A DNA stretch of 7,169 nucleotides, from positions 1 through 7,169 of the forward strand of contig CALCBQ010000131.1 of NCBI GenBank assembly GCA_937897215.1. Direction: 5' to 3'. Source of the stretch: an uncultured Clostridia bacterium. Lineage in GTDB: Bacteria; Bacillota; Clostridia; Oscillospirales; Acutalibacteraceae. This document shows positions 1 to 6,337 of the stretch, piece by piece (position 1 is the stretch's first letter; each line of letters starts with the position of its first letter). The notes under the pieces are model-generated. The model saw nothing but the letters and a program-made list of their open reading frames with translations. It was not told the DNA's origin and made no database searches. The position numbers and the translations under genes were made by a program.

Positions 1-13
1 TTTTGTCATATAT

Positions 14-63
14 GGAATCCCTCCACCACCTACGGTGGTCCCCCTCCCTTTGACAAGGGAGGC
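14..63 (+). repeat. GC-rich two-hairpin element, copy A
   Basis: A 50-nt element of about 64% GC in an AT-rich background. It reads as a pyrimidine-rich start, a first hairpin (ACCACC-TAC-GGTGGT, 25-39) and a second hairpin (CCTCCCTT-TGAC-AAGGGAGG, 43-62). It matches copy B at 3060-3109 at 46 of 50 positions and shares its architecture with the pair at 1470-1566. It lies 10 nt beyond the argH stop codon, with the second hairpin nearest the gene. No T-run follows it on the minus strand, so it does not look like a standard terminator. It is probably a REP-like or MITE-like dispersed repeat; a role at mRNA 3' ends is possible but not shown. Confidence 0.85.
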
Positions 64-73
64 TTGTATAGGT

Positions 74-1444
74 TTATTTGTTTATATTTTTAATTCTTTC
101 TACTTGTGCTAACACATTCTGTGGTGCAGGACCACCGAGTGAAGTACGGTCATTTACACATTTATCAAGATTGATTGCATCAAACACACCTTCATCAAAT
201 ATATCACAAACTGCTTTGTACTCTTCTAATGGAAGTGTTTCAAGAGTAAGACCTTTTTTGATGCCAAGAGCAACTAATTCGCCTGTTGCTTTATATGCAT
301 CACGGAATGGAAGTCCCTTACCAACAAGATAGTCAGCACAATCAGTTGCATTGATAAAGCCACCTGCTGCTGCTTTTCGCATATTTTCAGGAAGTGCAGT
401 CATTGTGTCAAGCATTGGAATAAATGCCGTTAAGCACATTTTAACTGTATCAAATGCAACAAAAATTGCTTCTTTATCTTCTTGCATATCTTTATTATAA
501 GCAAGAGGAAGACCTTTCATCATTGTAAGAAGTGTTGTAAGGTCGCCAAACACTCGACCTGATTTACCACGAATTAACTCTGTAATATCAGGATTTTTCT
601 TCTGTGGCATAATTGATGAACCGGTTGAAAATGCGTCGTCAAGCTCAATAAACTTAAATTCCCAAGAACACCACAATACGATTTCTTCTGAAAAGCGTGA
701 AAGATGCACCATAATAATCGAGATAACTGATGCGAGTTCCATACAGAAATCACGGTCAGAAACTGAATCGAGTGAGTTTTGCATTGCACCATTAAAGCCA
801 AGTACTTTTGCTGTCATTTCTCGGTCTGTATTATATGTTGTACCTGCCAATGCACAAGCACCAAGTGGAGAATAATTCATTCTATCGGTTGCTTGTGAAA
901 GACGTTCTTTATCACGAAGAAGCATTTCTGCATAAGCCATTAAATGATGACCGAATGTAATAGGCTGTGCGCGTTGAAGATGAGTATATCCCGGCATAAC
1001 TGCACTTGCATATTGTTCTGCTTTTTTGCAAAGAACATCAACAAGTTCTGTAAGCTGCTTATAAAGCGCATCGCACTCATTACGAAGATAAAGGCGAATA
1101 TCAACTGCAACCTGGTCATTACGGCTTCTTGCTGTATGTAAACGCTTACCTGCTGCACCGATTCTTGAGGTAAGTTCGCCCTCAACAAAAGTATGAATAT
1201 CTTCTGCATTTGGGTCAATTTCTAACTCGCCACTTTCGATTTCTGACTTAATTGCGTTTAATCCGTCAGTAATCTGGGCTAAGTCTTCTGCAGAGATAAT
1301 CCCTTGAGCGCAAAGCATTGCTGCGTGAGCTAAACTTCCGTCAATATCTTCTTTATACATACGACTATCAAACTTAATTGATGAGTTAAAGTCGTTGGTT
1401 TTTGGGTCGATTTCTTTTGAAAATCTGCCTTTCCAGAGTTGCAT
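74..1444 (-). CDS. argH: Argininosuccinate lyase
   Basis: Cytoplasmic enzyme that splits argininosuccinate into arginine and fumarate, the last step of arginine biosynthesis. The 456-residue length is normal for the family. Visible motifs are HTARSRNDQ (103-111), PGYTHLQRAQP (151-161) with the catalytic-type His155, and the fumarase/aspartase superfamily signature GSSIMPQKKNPD (275-286) on the mobile catalytic serine loop. The C-terminal NDRTSLGGPAP (431-441) is also typical. The start is supported by AGGAG at 1453-1457, 8 nt upstream. It follows argG on the same strand with 134 nt between them, of which 97 nt is a palindromic repeat. I see no promoter of its own, so it is probably cotranscribed with argG. 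The family includes crystallins and other lyases, but the argG neighbour settles the assignment. Confidence 0.97.
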   Translation of the reverse strand: MQLWKGRFSKEIDPKTNDFNSSIKFDSRMYKEDIDGSLAHAAMLCAQGIISAEDLAQITDGLNAIKSEIESGELEIDPNAEDIHTFVEGELTSRIGAAGKRLHTARSRNDQVAVDIRLYLRNECDALYKQLTELVDVLCKKAEQYASAVMPGYTHLQRAQPITFGHHLMAYAEMLLRDKERLSQATDRMNYSPLGACALAGTTYNTDREMTAKVLGFNGAMQNSLDSVSDRDFCMELASVISIIMVHLSRFSEEIVLWCSWEFKFIELDDAFSTGSSIMPQKKNPDITELIRGKSGRVFGDLTTLLTMMKGLPLAYNKDMQEDKEAIFVAFDTVKMCLTAFIPMLDTMTALPENMRKAAAGGFINATDCADYLVGKGLPFRDAYKATGELVALGIKKGLTLETLPLEEYKAVCDIFDEGVFDAINLDKCVNDRTSLGGPAPQNVLAQVERIKNINK

Positions 1445-1469
1445 AATAATATCTCCTAAAATGAATTTT

Positions 1470-1518
1470 GCCTCCCTCTGACGAGGGAGGTGGCAAAACG
1501 AAGTTTTGACGGAGGGAG
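1470..1518 (-). repeat. Two-hairpin element, copy C (inverted)
   Basis: Same architecture as copy A, but on the opposite strand. The conserved-type hairpin is CCTCCCTC-TGAC-GAGGGAGG (1471-1490) and the variable hairpin is CAAAAC-GAA-GTTTTG (1494-1508), followed by a purine-rich GGAGGGAG (1511-1518). Read on the minus strand the order becomes pyrimidine tract, variable hairpin, conserved hairpin, as in copies A and B. It abuts copy D, making a 97-nt composite in the argG-argH gap. It ends 25 nt before the argH start codon and leaves the argH ribosome binding site intact. Confidence 0.75.
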
Positions 1519-1519
1519 A

Positions 1520-1566
1520 GACTACCCCTCAGTCGCTTCGCGACAGCTCCCCTCACAAGGGGAGCC
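1520..1566 (+). repeat. Two-hairpin element, copy D
   Basis: A diverged member of the family, oriented as copies A and B: pyrimidine tract ACCCCTC (about 1524-1530), variable hairpin GTCGC-TTC-GCGAC (1532-1544), then hairpin GCTCCCCT-CACA-AGGGGAGC (1546-1565). The second hairpin keeps the 8-bp stem and 4-nt loop of the other copies but has a different sequence. It lies 12 nt past the argG stop codon and is back-to-back with copy C. No T-run follows, so transcription into argH is not obviously blocked. Confidence 0.7.
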
Positions 1567-1578
1567 GATTAAATTGTA

Positions 1579-2814
1579 TTAGTTATTCTCGTTTCTTTGC
1601 TTATCAAGAAGAGCTTTTACTTTGATAGAAAGACCAAAGAGGTTGATAAATCCTGCTGAATCTTTCTGGTTGTATGCGCCACCATCATCGCCGAATGATG
1701 CAACATTTTCATCATAAAGTGAGTATGGAGATGTAATACCTGCGTTGATAATGTTACCTTTATAAAGTTTAAGTTTAACATCACCTGTTACTGTTTTCTG
1801 TGTTTCGTCAACGAAAGCTGAAAGTGCTTCACGAAGTGGTGTAAACCAAAGTCCGTTATAAACTACTTCGCCGAATTTCTGTGCTACAAGTTTCTTGTAG
1901 TGTTGTGTATCACGGTCAAGACAAATCATTTCAAGAAGTTCGTGTGCCTTGTAAAGGATTGCACCACCTGGAGTTTCATAAACGCCACGGCTCTTCATAC
2001 CTACAAGACGGTTTTCAACGATGTCAAGAAGACCGATACCGTTTGCACCACCAAGTTCGTTGAGTTTTTCAACGATTTGGAGGCCTTTCATTTCTACGCC
2101 GTCAATAGCTGTTGGAACGCCCTGCTCAAAATGGATTGTAACATAAGTTGGCACATCAGGAGCCTGTTCCGGAGAAACGCCCATTTCAAGGAAGCCTTCC
2201 TTATTATATAATGGCTCGTTTGCAGGGTCTTCAAGGTCAAGACCTTCGTGAGATAAGTGCCAAACATTCTTATCTTTTGAATAGTTTGTTTCACGGTTAA
2301 TTTTAAGAGGAATATCGTGTGCCTCAGCATAAGCGATTTCTTCTTCACGAGATTTAATATCCCATTCACGCCAAGGAGCAATAATTGCCATTTCAGGAGC
2401 AAAAGCTTTAAGTGTTAATTCAAAACGAACCTGGTCGTTACCTTTACCTGTACAACCATGACAGATAGCGTCTGCACCCTCTTTGATTGCGATTTCAGCA
2501 AGTCCCTTTGCAATACAAGGACGAGCGTGAGATGTACCGAGAAGATACTGTTCATACTCCGCACCTGCTTTAAGGCAAGGCCAGATGTATTCTTCAACAT
2601 ATTCTTCTTTGAGGTCAAGAACATAAAGTTTTGAAGCACCTGTTGCGATTGCTTTTTCTTCAAGACCGTCAAGTTCAGTACCCTGACCAACGTCGCCTGA
2701 AACTGCAATAACTTCACAGTTGTTATAATTTTCTTTTAACCAAGGGATGATAATTGATGTATCAAGACCACCTGAATAAGCTAAAACTACCTTTTTGATA
2801 TCTTTCTTTTCCAT
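1579..2814 (-). CDS. argG: Argininosuccinate synthase
   Basis: Cytoplasmic ATP-dependent ligase that joins citrulline and aspartate to give argininosuccinate, releasing AMP and pyrophosphate; argH then acts on the product. The 411-residue length is normal. Motifs: the ATP-pyrophosphatase loop AYSGGLDTS (12-20), GTSHARPC (93-100), HGCTGKGNDQVRFE (119-132), the C-terminal-domain stretch around VGMKSRGVYETPGG (271-284), and AGFINLFGL near the end. An in-frame ATG exists 39 nt further upstream, but GGAGGA at 2822-2827 sits 7 nt from the chosen start, so I take MEKKDIKK as the N terminus. It is the first gene of an argG-argH unit, with a promoter at 2871-2898 and ArgR-type sites further upstream. 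argCJBD are not in the window. Confidence 0.97.
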   Translation of the reverse strand: MEKKDIKKVVLAYSGGLDTSIIIPWLKENYNNCEVIAVSGDVGQGTELDGLEEKAIATGASKLYVLDLKEEYVEEYIWPCLKAGAEYEQYLLGTSHARPCIAKGLAEIAIKEGADAICHGCTGKGNDQVRFELTLKAFAPEMAIIAPWREWDIKSREEEIAYAEAHDIPLKINRETNYSKDKNVWHLSHEGLDLEDPANEPLYNKEGFLEMGVSPEQAPDVPTYVTIHFEQGVPTAIDGVEMKGLQIVEKLNELGGANGIGLLDIVENRLVGMKSRGVYETPGGAILYKAHELLEMICLDRDTQHYKKLVAQKFGEVVYNGLWFTPLREALSAFVDETQKTVTGDVKLKLYKGNIINAGITSPYSLYDENVASFGDDGGAYNQKDSAGFINLFGLSIKVKALLDKQRNENN

Positions 2815-2821
2815 TGTGTAT

Positions 2822-2827
2822 TCCTCC
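2822..2827 (-). promoter_or_regulatory. argG ribosome binding site (decides start)
   Basis: GGAGGA on the minus strand, 7 nt before the ATG at 2814. It selects the MEKK start over the in-frame ATG at 2853, which would place this site inside the coding region. Confidence 0.9.
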
Positions 2828-2861
2828 GAAAAATTTGCCTTTTTGTTGTGCAATTTGTAGT

Positions 2862-2883
2862 ATGGGTTATATTATACACCCAT
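2862..2883. promoter_or_regulatory. Candidate operator dyad over the argG -10 box
   Basis: A perfect 6-bp inverted repeat, ATGGGT-N10-ACCCAT, centred on the TATAAT of the argG promoter and covering the expected transcription start. A protein bound here would block initiation. The regulator is unknown, and the dyad does not look like an ARG box. A chance palindrome is possible. Confidence 0.35.
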
Positions 2884-2898
2884 TATTTAATAAATCAA
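2871..2898 (-). promoter_or_regulatory. argG promoter (sigma-A type)
   Basis: On the minus strand TTGATT (2893-2898) is followed after 16 nt by a perfect TATAAT (2871-2876). The expected start near 2864 gives a leader of about 50 nt, too short for a T-box or large riboswitch. It probably drives both argG and argH. Confidence 0.75.
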
Positions 2899-2937
2899 GA
2901 GTTTTTCACATATTTTTTCAATATTTTTGTATTTTTA

Positions 2938-2993
2938 TGCAACTATTTGCATATTTTATGAATATTTATACTAGTTTTATGCATTTTTATTAC
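2938..2993. promoter_or_regulatory. Array of three ARG-box-like operators
   Basis: Three 14-mers resemble the ArgR consensus TGNAT-N4-ATNCA: TGCAACTATTTGCA (2938-2951), TGAATATTTATACT (2959-2972) and TGCATTTTTATTAC (2980-2993). They match 6, 7 and 6 of the 8 informative positions, and their starts are exactly 21 nt apart, two helical turns, as expected for adjacent sites bound by hexameric ArgR. A weaker fourth site (TACGATTTTATACA, 3001-3014) keeps the phase but matches mainly in its right half. The array lies about 40 nt upstream of the argG -35 box. The position is more distal than the usual promoter-overlapping repressor site, so the regulatory mode is uncertain. Confidence 0.6.
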
Positions 2994-3014
2994 ATATTTT
3001 TACGATTTTATACA

Positions 3015-3038
3015 TTTATACATAATATAATGTATAAA
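3015..3038. promoter_or_regulatory. 24-bp AT-rich palindrome (TATACA-N8-TGTATA type)
   Basis: A perfect 9-bp inverted repeat, TTTATACAT (3015-3023) and ATGTATAAA (3030-3038), with a 6-nt spacer. Its core TATACA-N8-TGTATA recurs with identical half-sites and spacing at 6338-6357. It lies between the 584-residue gene and argG, just upstream of the ARG-box array. It could be a protein binding site or a weak AT-rich RNA hairpin; no known regulator motif comes to mind. Confidence 0.4.
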
Positions 3039-3059
3039 ATTGCAAAAAAATACGGCGAA

Positions 3060-3109
3060 GGAATCCCTCCACCGTCTACGACGGTCCCCCTCCCTTTGAC
3101 AAGGGAGGC
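3060..3109 (+). repeat. GC-rich two-hairpin element, copy B
   Basis: Same 50-nt length as copy A and identical at 46 positions. Hairpin 1 is ACCGTC-TAC-GACGGT (3071-3085) and hairpin 2 is CCTCCCTT-TGAC-AAGGGAGG (3089-3108). The four differences from copy A (3074, 3075, 3081, 3082) form two compensatory base-pair changes in the hairpin 1 stem. It begins 15 nt beyond the stop codon of the minus-strand 584-residue gene, with hairpin 2 proximal. On that strand a T7 run occurs, but only some 16 nt past the element, too far for a standard intrinsic terminator. Confidence 0.85.
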
Positions 3110-3124
3110 AAGTCCGTAATAATT

Positions 3125-4879
3125 TTATTTTACGCTATTTACAGTAACAATATCGCCTGTTGCATTTTTATCCACAACAAATGTGATTGTGTCGCCTGGA
3201 TTAAGAATAACAATCTTTTCTGCGTTTTTAACTGCAACTTTATAGTATGTTGTATTGTCAACGAGTTTGATATAGAAATAAGTTTCGCCACCTGTGATGA
3301 TGTTTCTTATCTCTTCCACCTTACCTGTTACCTCTACTGTTTCTACTTTAGGTGCATCAGGAGTTTCTTCTTGACCCATTGAGTCAACATCTACATCTAC
3401 ATTCACGCCGTTGCTTTTAAGCTCTGCCGCATAATTTTCAGTACACTCTGCAAGAGTATTACCAACACCAACAACTGTTGATTGCTCAACATTAACCATT
3501 GCATACATTTTTACAAGTTGGCTACTATCTTTAAGTGCCATAAAATATGTTGGTTCGCCACTCACATTAAGAAGAATTGGGAATGTTGCAACATATCCTT
3601 TTTCCTGAACTTTACCCTGTGCAGATGTTCTTGCAGTTTCTTCTAATGCACCAGCCTGTTGATAATAAACAGCTTCTTTTGTTCTCTGGTTAATAAGAAT
3701 AAAACCGATAATTGACTGGTCAGAGCTTATAGAAGTTACACCTGTATACATATAAACGTCATCATTAAGAGCTAAATAGTTATAACCTGATGATGTTACT
3801 TTTACATTTTCCTGACCGATAATTGAGTTCCAGAAACCGTTGTTATATTTACCGTAATAGTTATACTGCTGATTTACAATGCTTGCAGAATAAACCTGGT
3901 CAAGCCACTGAAACTCTTTATCACTTACAAACTTATCAGTAGGAAGCTTTGTTGTACCATCAAGACTTGTTGAAACGAGAGTTGTATCGCCGTTGATTGA
4001 GTCAACAATAACAGCACCAATTACATCCGTACCACCAAAAAGACCGATTGTTTTGTCAAGCACCGGAACAATCCAGAAAGGTCTGCCTGTTTCGTCAATT
4101 TCAAATGATGGCTCGCCTAAAATAAGTGATGGGTATTTGAAACGGACATGACGAATAAGATATTCGTTGAAATGCTCTGCTGGCGAATACTTCATACCTT
4201 CTTCGAGTCGAACTGTTTCTGCTTTCTGAGTTGTCATATCAACAATAATATATGCAGGAATACCCTCTTTTGTATTCTTAAGCCATTTGAAAACATCGCC
4301 GTAATCGAGAGACTGAACACGAACAGGAGTGCCTTTATAGTTAATCTGTGTTGAATAATATTGATTTACAACAAACTGTGAAACATAGTCTGAAAGTTCG
4401 CCGAGTGCACGAGTCGCAATCATATTTGATGAGTCCTTATCAAGACGAGGAACGCTCTGAAAATCAACTTCGTCAATTTCTTCTGCAAAGTTACCTTCTT
4501 TTACATCAATAAGTTCTGCATAATCTTTTGCTCTGAAAATTGATGCACCTGCAAGATAACCGATACCTACAACTAAAACAAGCACAAGAATAAGTGCAAT
4601 TGGAATTTTAACCTTGTTTTTCGCATACTCCATATATTCAGGGCGAAAATATGCTTTTGATGTAATTCCAAAAATACCGATATATGCAACAATAAGCATA
4701 CCGATATAAATGTACAACTCAATTGCCTTGAAGTTAAGCGCAGGAAGCATAGCATAATAAGCCACTGCACCAATAATTAATGTGAGCACAATGCTTATAA
4801 TTACTCTTTTAAGATTACTGCCTTTTGGTGTTTCAGGAACAACTGATTTTCCACTGAAATCAACATTGATTGGGTCCAT
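3125..4879 (-). CDS. Membrane-anchored protein, large extracytoplasmic domain, function unknown
   Basis: A 584-residue protein that I do not recognise by name. Three hydrophobic segments (about 25-45, 53-73 and 92-112) are followed by a long hydrophilic region of roughly 470 residues, probably outside the membrane. Within this region recur strand-like units ending in VD/IN-x-x-T/N (AYIIVDMTTQK at 209-219, GAVIVDSINGD at 288-298, GFILINQRTKE at 392-402, and 431-470), loosely resembling PepSY/YpeB-type folds. The last 70 residues (about 515-584), after an acidic proline-containing linker, look like a small beta-barrel of OB-fold type. Both fold suggestions are inference. The start is set by GAGGT at 4886-4890, 6 nt before the ATG; an upstream in-frame ATG at 4966 would add 29 residues encoded across the likely promoter. 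It appears to be a single-gene unit. Confidence 0.85.
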   Translation of the reverse strand: MDPINVDFSGKSVVPETPKGSNLKRVIISIVLTLIIGAVAYYAMLPALNFKAIELYIYIGMLIVAYIGIFGITSKAYFRPEYMEYAKNKVKIPIALILVLVLVVGIGYLAGASIFRAKDYAELIDVKEGNFAEEIDEVDFQSVPRLDKDSSNMIATRALGELSDYVSQFVVNQYYSTQINYKGTPVRVQSLDYGDVFKWLKNTKEGIPAYIIVDMTTQKAETVRLEEGMKYSPAEHFNEYLIRHVRFKYPSLILGEPSFEIDETGRPFWIVPVLDKTIGLFGGTDVIGAVIVDSINGDTTLVSTSLDGTTKLPTDKFVSDKEFQWLDQVYSASIVNQQYNYYGKYNNGFWNSIIGQENVKVTSSGYNYLALNDDVYMYTGVTSISSDQSIIGFILINQRTKEAVYYQQAGALEETARTSAQGKVQEKGYVATFPILLNVSGEPTYFMALKDSSQLVKMYAMVNVEQSTVVGVGNTLAECTENYAAELKSNGVNVDVDVDSMGQEETPDAPKVETVEVTGKVEEIRNIITGGETYFYIKLVDNTTYYKVAVKNAEKIVILNPGDTITFVVDKNATGDIVTVNSVK

Positions 4880-4902
4880 AAAATTACCTCTTTTCCATAT
4901 TA

Positions 4903-4918
4903 TGCTAATAGTATAGCA
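4903..4918. promoter_or_regulatory. Small dyad over the extended -10
   Basis: TGCTA-N6-TAGCA, a perfect 5-bp inverted repeat covering the extended -10 of the 584-residue gene. It could be an operator, but is short enough to be chance. Confidence 0.2.
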
Positions 4919-4939
4919 CATTTTATTTATAAAATACAA
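4910..4939 (-). promoter_or_regulatory. Promoter of the 584-residue membrane protein gene
   Basis: On the minus strand an extended -10, TGC-TATACT (4910-4918), with a weak -35 TTGTAT (4934-4939) after 18 nt. The TGn extension can compensate for the poor -35. The implied leader is about 25 nt. Confidence 0.6.
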
Positions 4940-4947
4940 TATATAAG

Positions 4948-4975
4948 TGCAAAATGCAAAGCGCAAAACGCAAAA
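4948..4975. repeat. Four-unit heptamer tandem repeat
   Basis: Four 7-nt units in a row: TGCAAAA, TGCAAAG, CGCAAAA, CGCAAAA. It lies between the terminator of the upstream operon and the -35 box of the 584-residue gene, within the zone where upstream promoter contacts occur. It could vary in copy number between strains; no coding role is seen. Confidence 0.7.
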
Positions 4976-4982
4976 TGATTGT

Positions 4983-5010
4983 AAAAAAACGGGTAAGAAA
5001 ACCTTACCCG
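4983..5010 (-). terminator. Intrinsic terminator of the XRE-nth operon
   Basis: On the minus strand, a perfect 8-bp stem CGGGTAAG / CTTACCCG with loop GTTTT is followed directly by seven Ts. It starts 5 nt after the stop codon of the 113-residue gene, so it ends the three-gene unit and isolates the downstream 584-residue gene. Confidence 0.93.
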
Positions 5011-5015
5011 CAAAT

Positions 5016-5357
5016 TTATGTTTCTATTTTAGCATCATCAAATTCTATAACAAAATGTTTATGGTTCTCATCTTCGTCAGTCAACAAAATATCGATAACA
5101 AATTTACCATTCTCAAAATACAATTTATCTTGCAACCACCAATGCCAAGACATTTCAAAAGTTGATGTTCGTATTTTGTAATTTTTAAACGCAATAGATT
5201 TAATATCTCTATTTCCTACTACACCAGATGTATCAAGTTTAATTACAAACTCATCTTTAATGGTCTGTGTAGATTTGATTTTTGCGTCGTGCAATCCATA
5301 TTGCCAATACCATGCAGGATTTTTCCCACTATAATTTCCTGATTCATAAACAGGCAT
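5016..5357 (-). CDS. Small hypothetical protein downstream of nth
   Basis: A 113-residue protein of unknown function. It has no signal peptide or membrane segment and is probably cytoplasmic and mostly beta-strand. It is rich in tryptophan in two clusters (W16, W18 and W71, W73, W74), with an acidic stretch TDEDENH (93-99) between two strand-like segments (FVIDILL and HFVIEFDD). No catalytic motif is evident. The start has GGAGT at 5364-5368, 6 nt upstream, lying in the 13-nt gap after nth. It is the last gene of the XRE-nth unit and precedes the terminator. The coupling implies coexpression with nth but does not show a DNA repair role. Confidence 0.85.
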   Translation of the reverse strand: MPVYESGNYSGKNPAWYWQYGLHDAKIKSTQTIKDEFVIKLDTSGVVGNRDIKSIAFKNYKIRTSTFEMSWHWWLQDKLYFENGKFVIDILLTDEDENHKHFVIEFDDAKIET

Positions 5358-5370
5358 TTTCTCACTCCAT

Positions 5371-5997
5371 TCATATTATCTTTTTACAGTATTCTTTCAG
5401 GCAACAATTTTCACAATTTGCTTTGCGGGCTGTGCAGACTGCTCTGCCATGAAGTACTGCACGGTGGCAAAAGTCATTGCTTTCTTCCGGTGGCAAGATT
5501 TTCTTTAACTCCATTTCAACTTTTTTGGGGTCTTTTGTATCTACTAACCCCATTCTGTTTGTAAGTCGGATTAAATGAGTATCTGCCACGACTGCTGGTT
5601 TGCCATAAACATCGCCCACTATTAAATTTGCAGTTTTTCTGCCAACACCTGAAAGAGTTGTTAAATCTTCAATATTATCCGGCACTACTCCGCCGAAACG
5701 GTCTCGTACTCCCCTTGCCATTTCAATAATATCACGAGCCTTACCATGATAAAATCCGCAAGAGTGAATAATATTTTCAATATCTTTAACATCTGCATTC
5801 ACATAATCGTCAAGTGTTCTGTACTTATTAAAAAGTGCGGGGGTTACTAAGTTCACCCTCGCATCTGTACACTGTGCCGAAAGACGTGTTGCAACAAGAA
5901 GTTCGAAGGGGTTGCCTGCTACCAGAGAACAGATTGCATCAGGATATTCCTTTTTAAGCCCCTCCACAAGAAGTTTTGCACGTTCTTTTTTAGTCAT
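5371..5997 (-). CDS. nth: Endonuclease III (DNA glycosylase/AP lyase)
   Basis: Base excision repair enzyme that removes oxidised pyrimidines and cleaves abasic sites. The 208-residue length fits the family. Visible are RLSAQCTDARVN (38-49), the helix-hairpin-helix LSGVGRKTAN (115-124) with the catalytic-type Lys121, the GPV/D-region VADTHLIRL (137-145) with Asp139, and the 4Fe-4S ligands C188-X6-C195-X2-C198-X5-C204. All key residues are present, so it should be active. The ATG follows the stop codon of the regulator gene by 3 nt, and its ribosome binding site (GGAGT, 6003-6007) overlaps the end of that gene, suggesting translational coupling. MutY is excluded by the short length and the Lys/Asp pair. 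Confidence 0.97.
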   Translation of the reverse strand: MTKKERAKLLVEGLKKEYPDAICSLVAGNPFELLVATRLSAQCTDARVNLVTPALFNKYRTLDDYVNADVKDIENIIHSCGFYHGKARDIIEMARGVRDRFGGVVPDNIEDLTTLSGVGRKTANLIVGDVYGKPAVVADTHLIRLTNRMGLVDTKDPKKVEMELKKILPPEESNDFCHRAVLHGRAVCTARKANCENCCLKEYCKKII

Positions 5998-6000
5998 AAA

Positions 6001-6225
6001 TTACTCCGGATAATTCATATTATTAGGAAGCCCTAATAAAAAATCTGCTGAAACATTAAAATACTTGCAAAGAGCAACAATATCTTTAAGGCTTGGCTCA
6101 GTTGTGCCTGTTTCTAAAAATGAAACCTTACGCTGAGTAATGCCAAGTGCATTTGCCAAATCCTTTTGTGTTATTGTTGGTATTTTTGCATGTCTTAAAT
6201 ACTTTAATCTATCATGAAATTGCAT
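6001..6225 (-). CDS. XRE/Cro-type helix-turn-helix regulator
   Basis: A 74-residue DNA-binding protein that is almost entirely one HTH_3 domain. The turn-forming pair is TQKDLANALGI (19-29) and TQRKVSFLETG (30-40), followed by PSLKDIVALCKYFNVSADFLLG (44-65), the classic C-terminal end of the Cro/C1 fold. No effector or dimerisation domain follows. The start is supported by GAGGGTG at 6231-6237, 5 nt before the ATG. It is the first gene of a unit with nth and the 113-residue gene, and diverges from the flavin reductase gene, so it may control its own operon, the divergent gene, or both. Several inverted repeats in the intervening 256 nt are candidate targets. Confidence 0.93.
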   Translation of the reverse strand: MQFHDRLKYLRHAKIPTITQKDLANALGITQRKVSFLETGTTEPSLKDIVALCKYFNVSADFLLGLPNNMNYPE

Positions 6226-6337
6226 TTTTACACCCTCAAACCTACATTAATACGCAGTCAAAAATAATCGCCCCGAAAGGCGTAGCAATATATTACCACA
6301 ACACTAACAAAAATAAAAGATGTAGTTTGAAAATAAC

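Noticed and set aside
1470..1566. Hairpins between argG and argH as an intrinsic terminator
   Set aside because: The stems are strong but no T-run follows on the minus strand, and argH has no visible promoter of its own, so readthrough is more likely.
1900..2211. Plus-strand frame of 103 codons antisense to argG
   Set aside because: Lies wholly within a well-conserved enzyme gene, with no start signal or recognisable protein features; a shadow frame.
2815..2864. T-box or riboswitch in the argG leader
   Set aside because: The leader is only about 50 nt from the predicted start, with no T-box sequence or antiterminator fold.
2814..3119. Plus-strand open frame of 101 codons between argG and the membrane protein gene
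   Set aside because: It spans the argG promoter and ARG-box region, and its end (PPPSTTVPLPLTREASP) is only a translation of hairpin element B. No ribosome binding site; a spurious frame.
4948..4975. CRISPR-like repeat
   Set aside because: Contiguous 7-nt units without spacers; a microsatellite.
4947..5181. Two plus-strand frames opposite the 113-residue gene
   Set aside because: They begin in the heptamer repeat and run through the terminator hairpin; the opposite strand has the better start, length and operon context.
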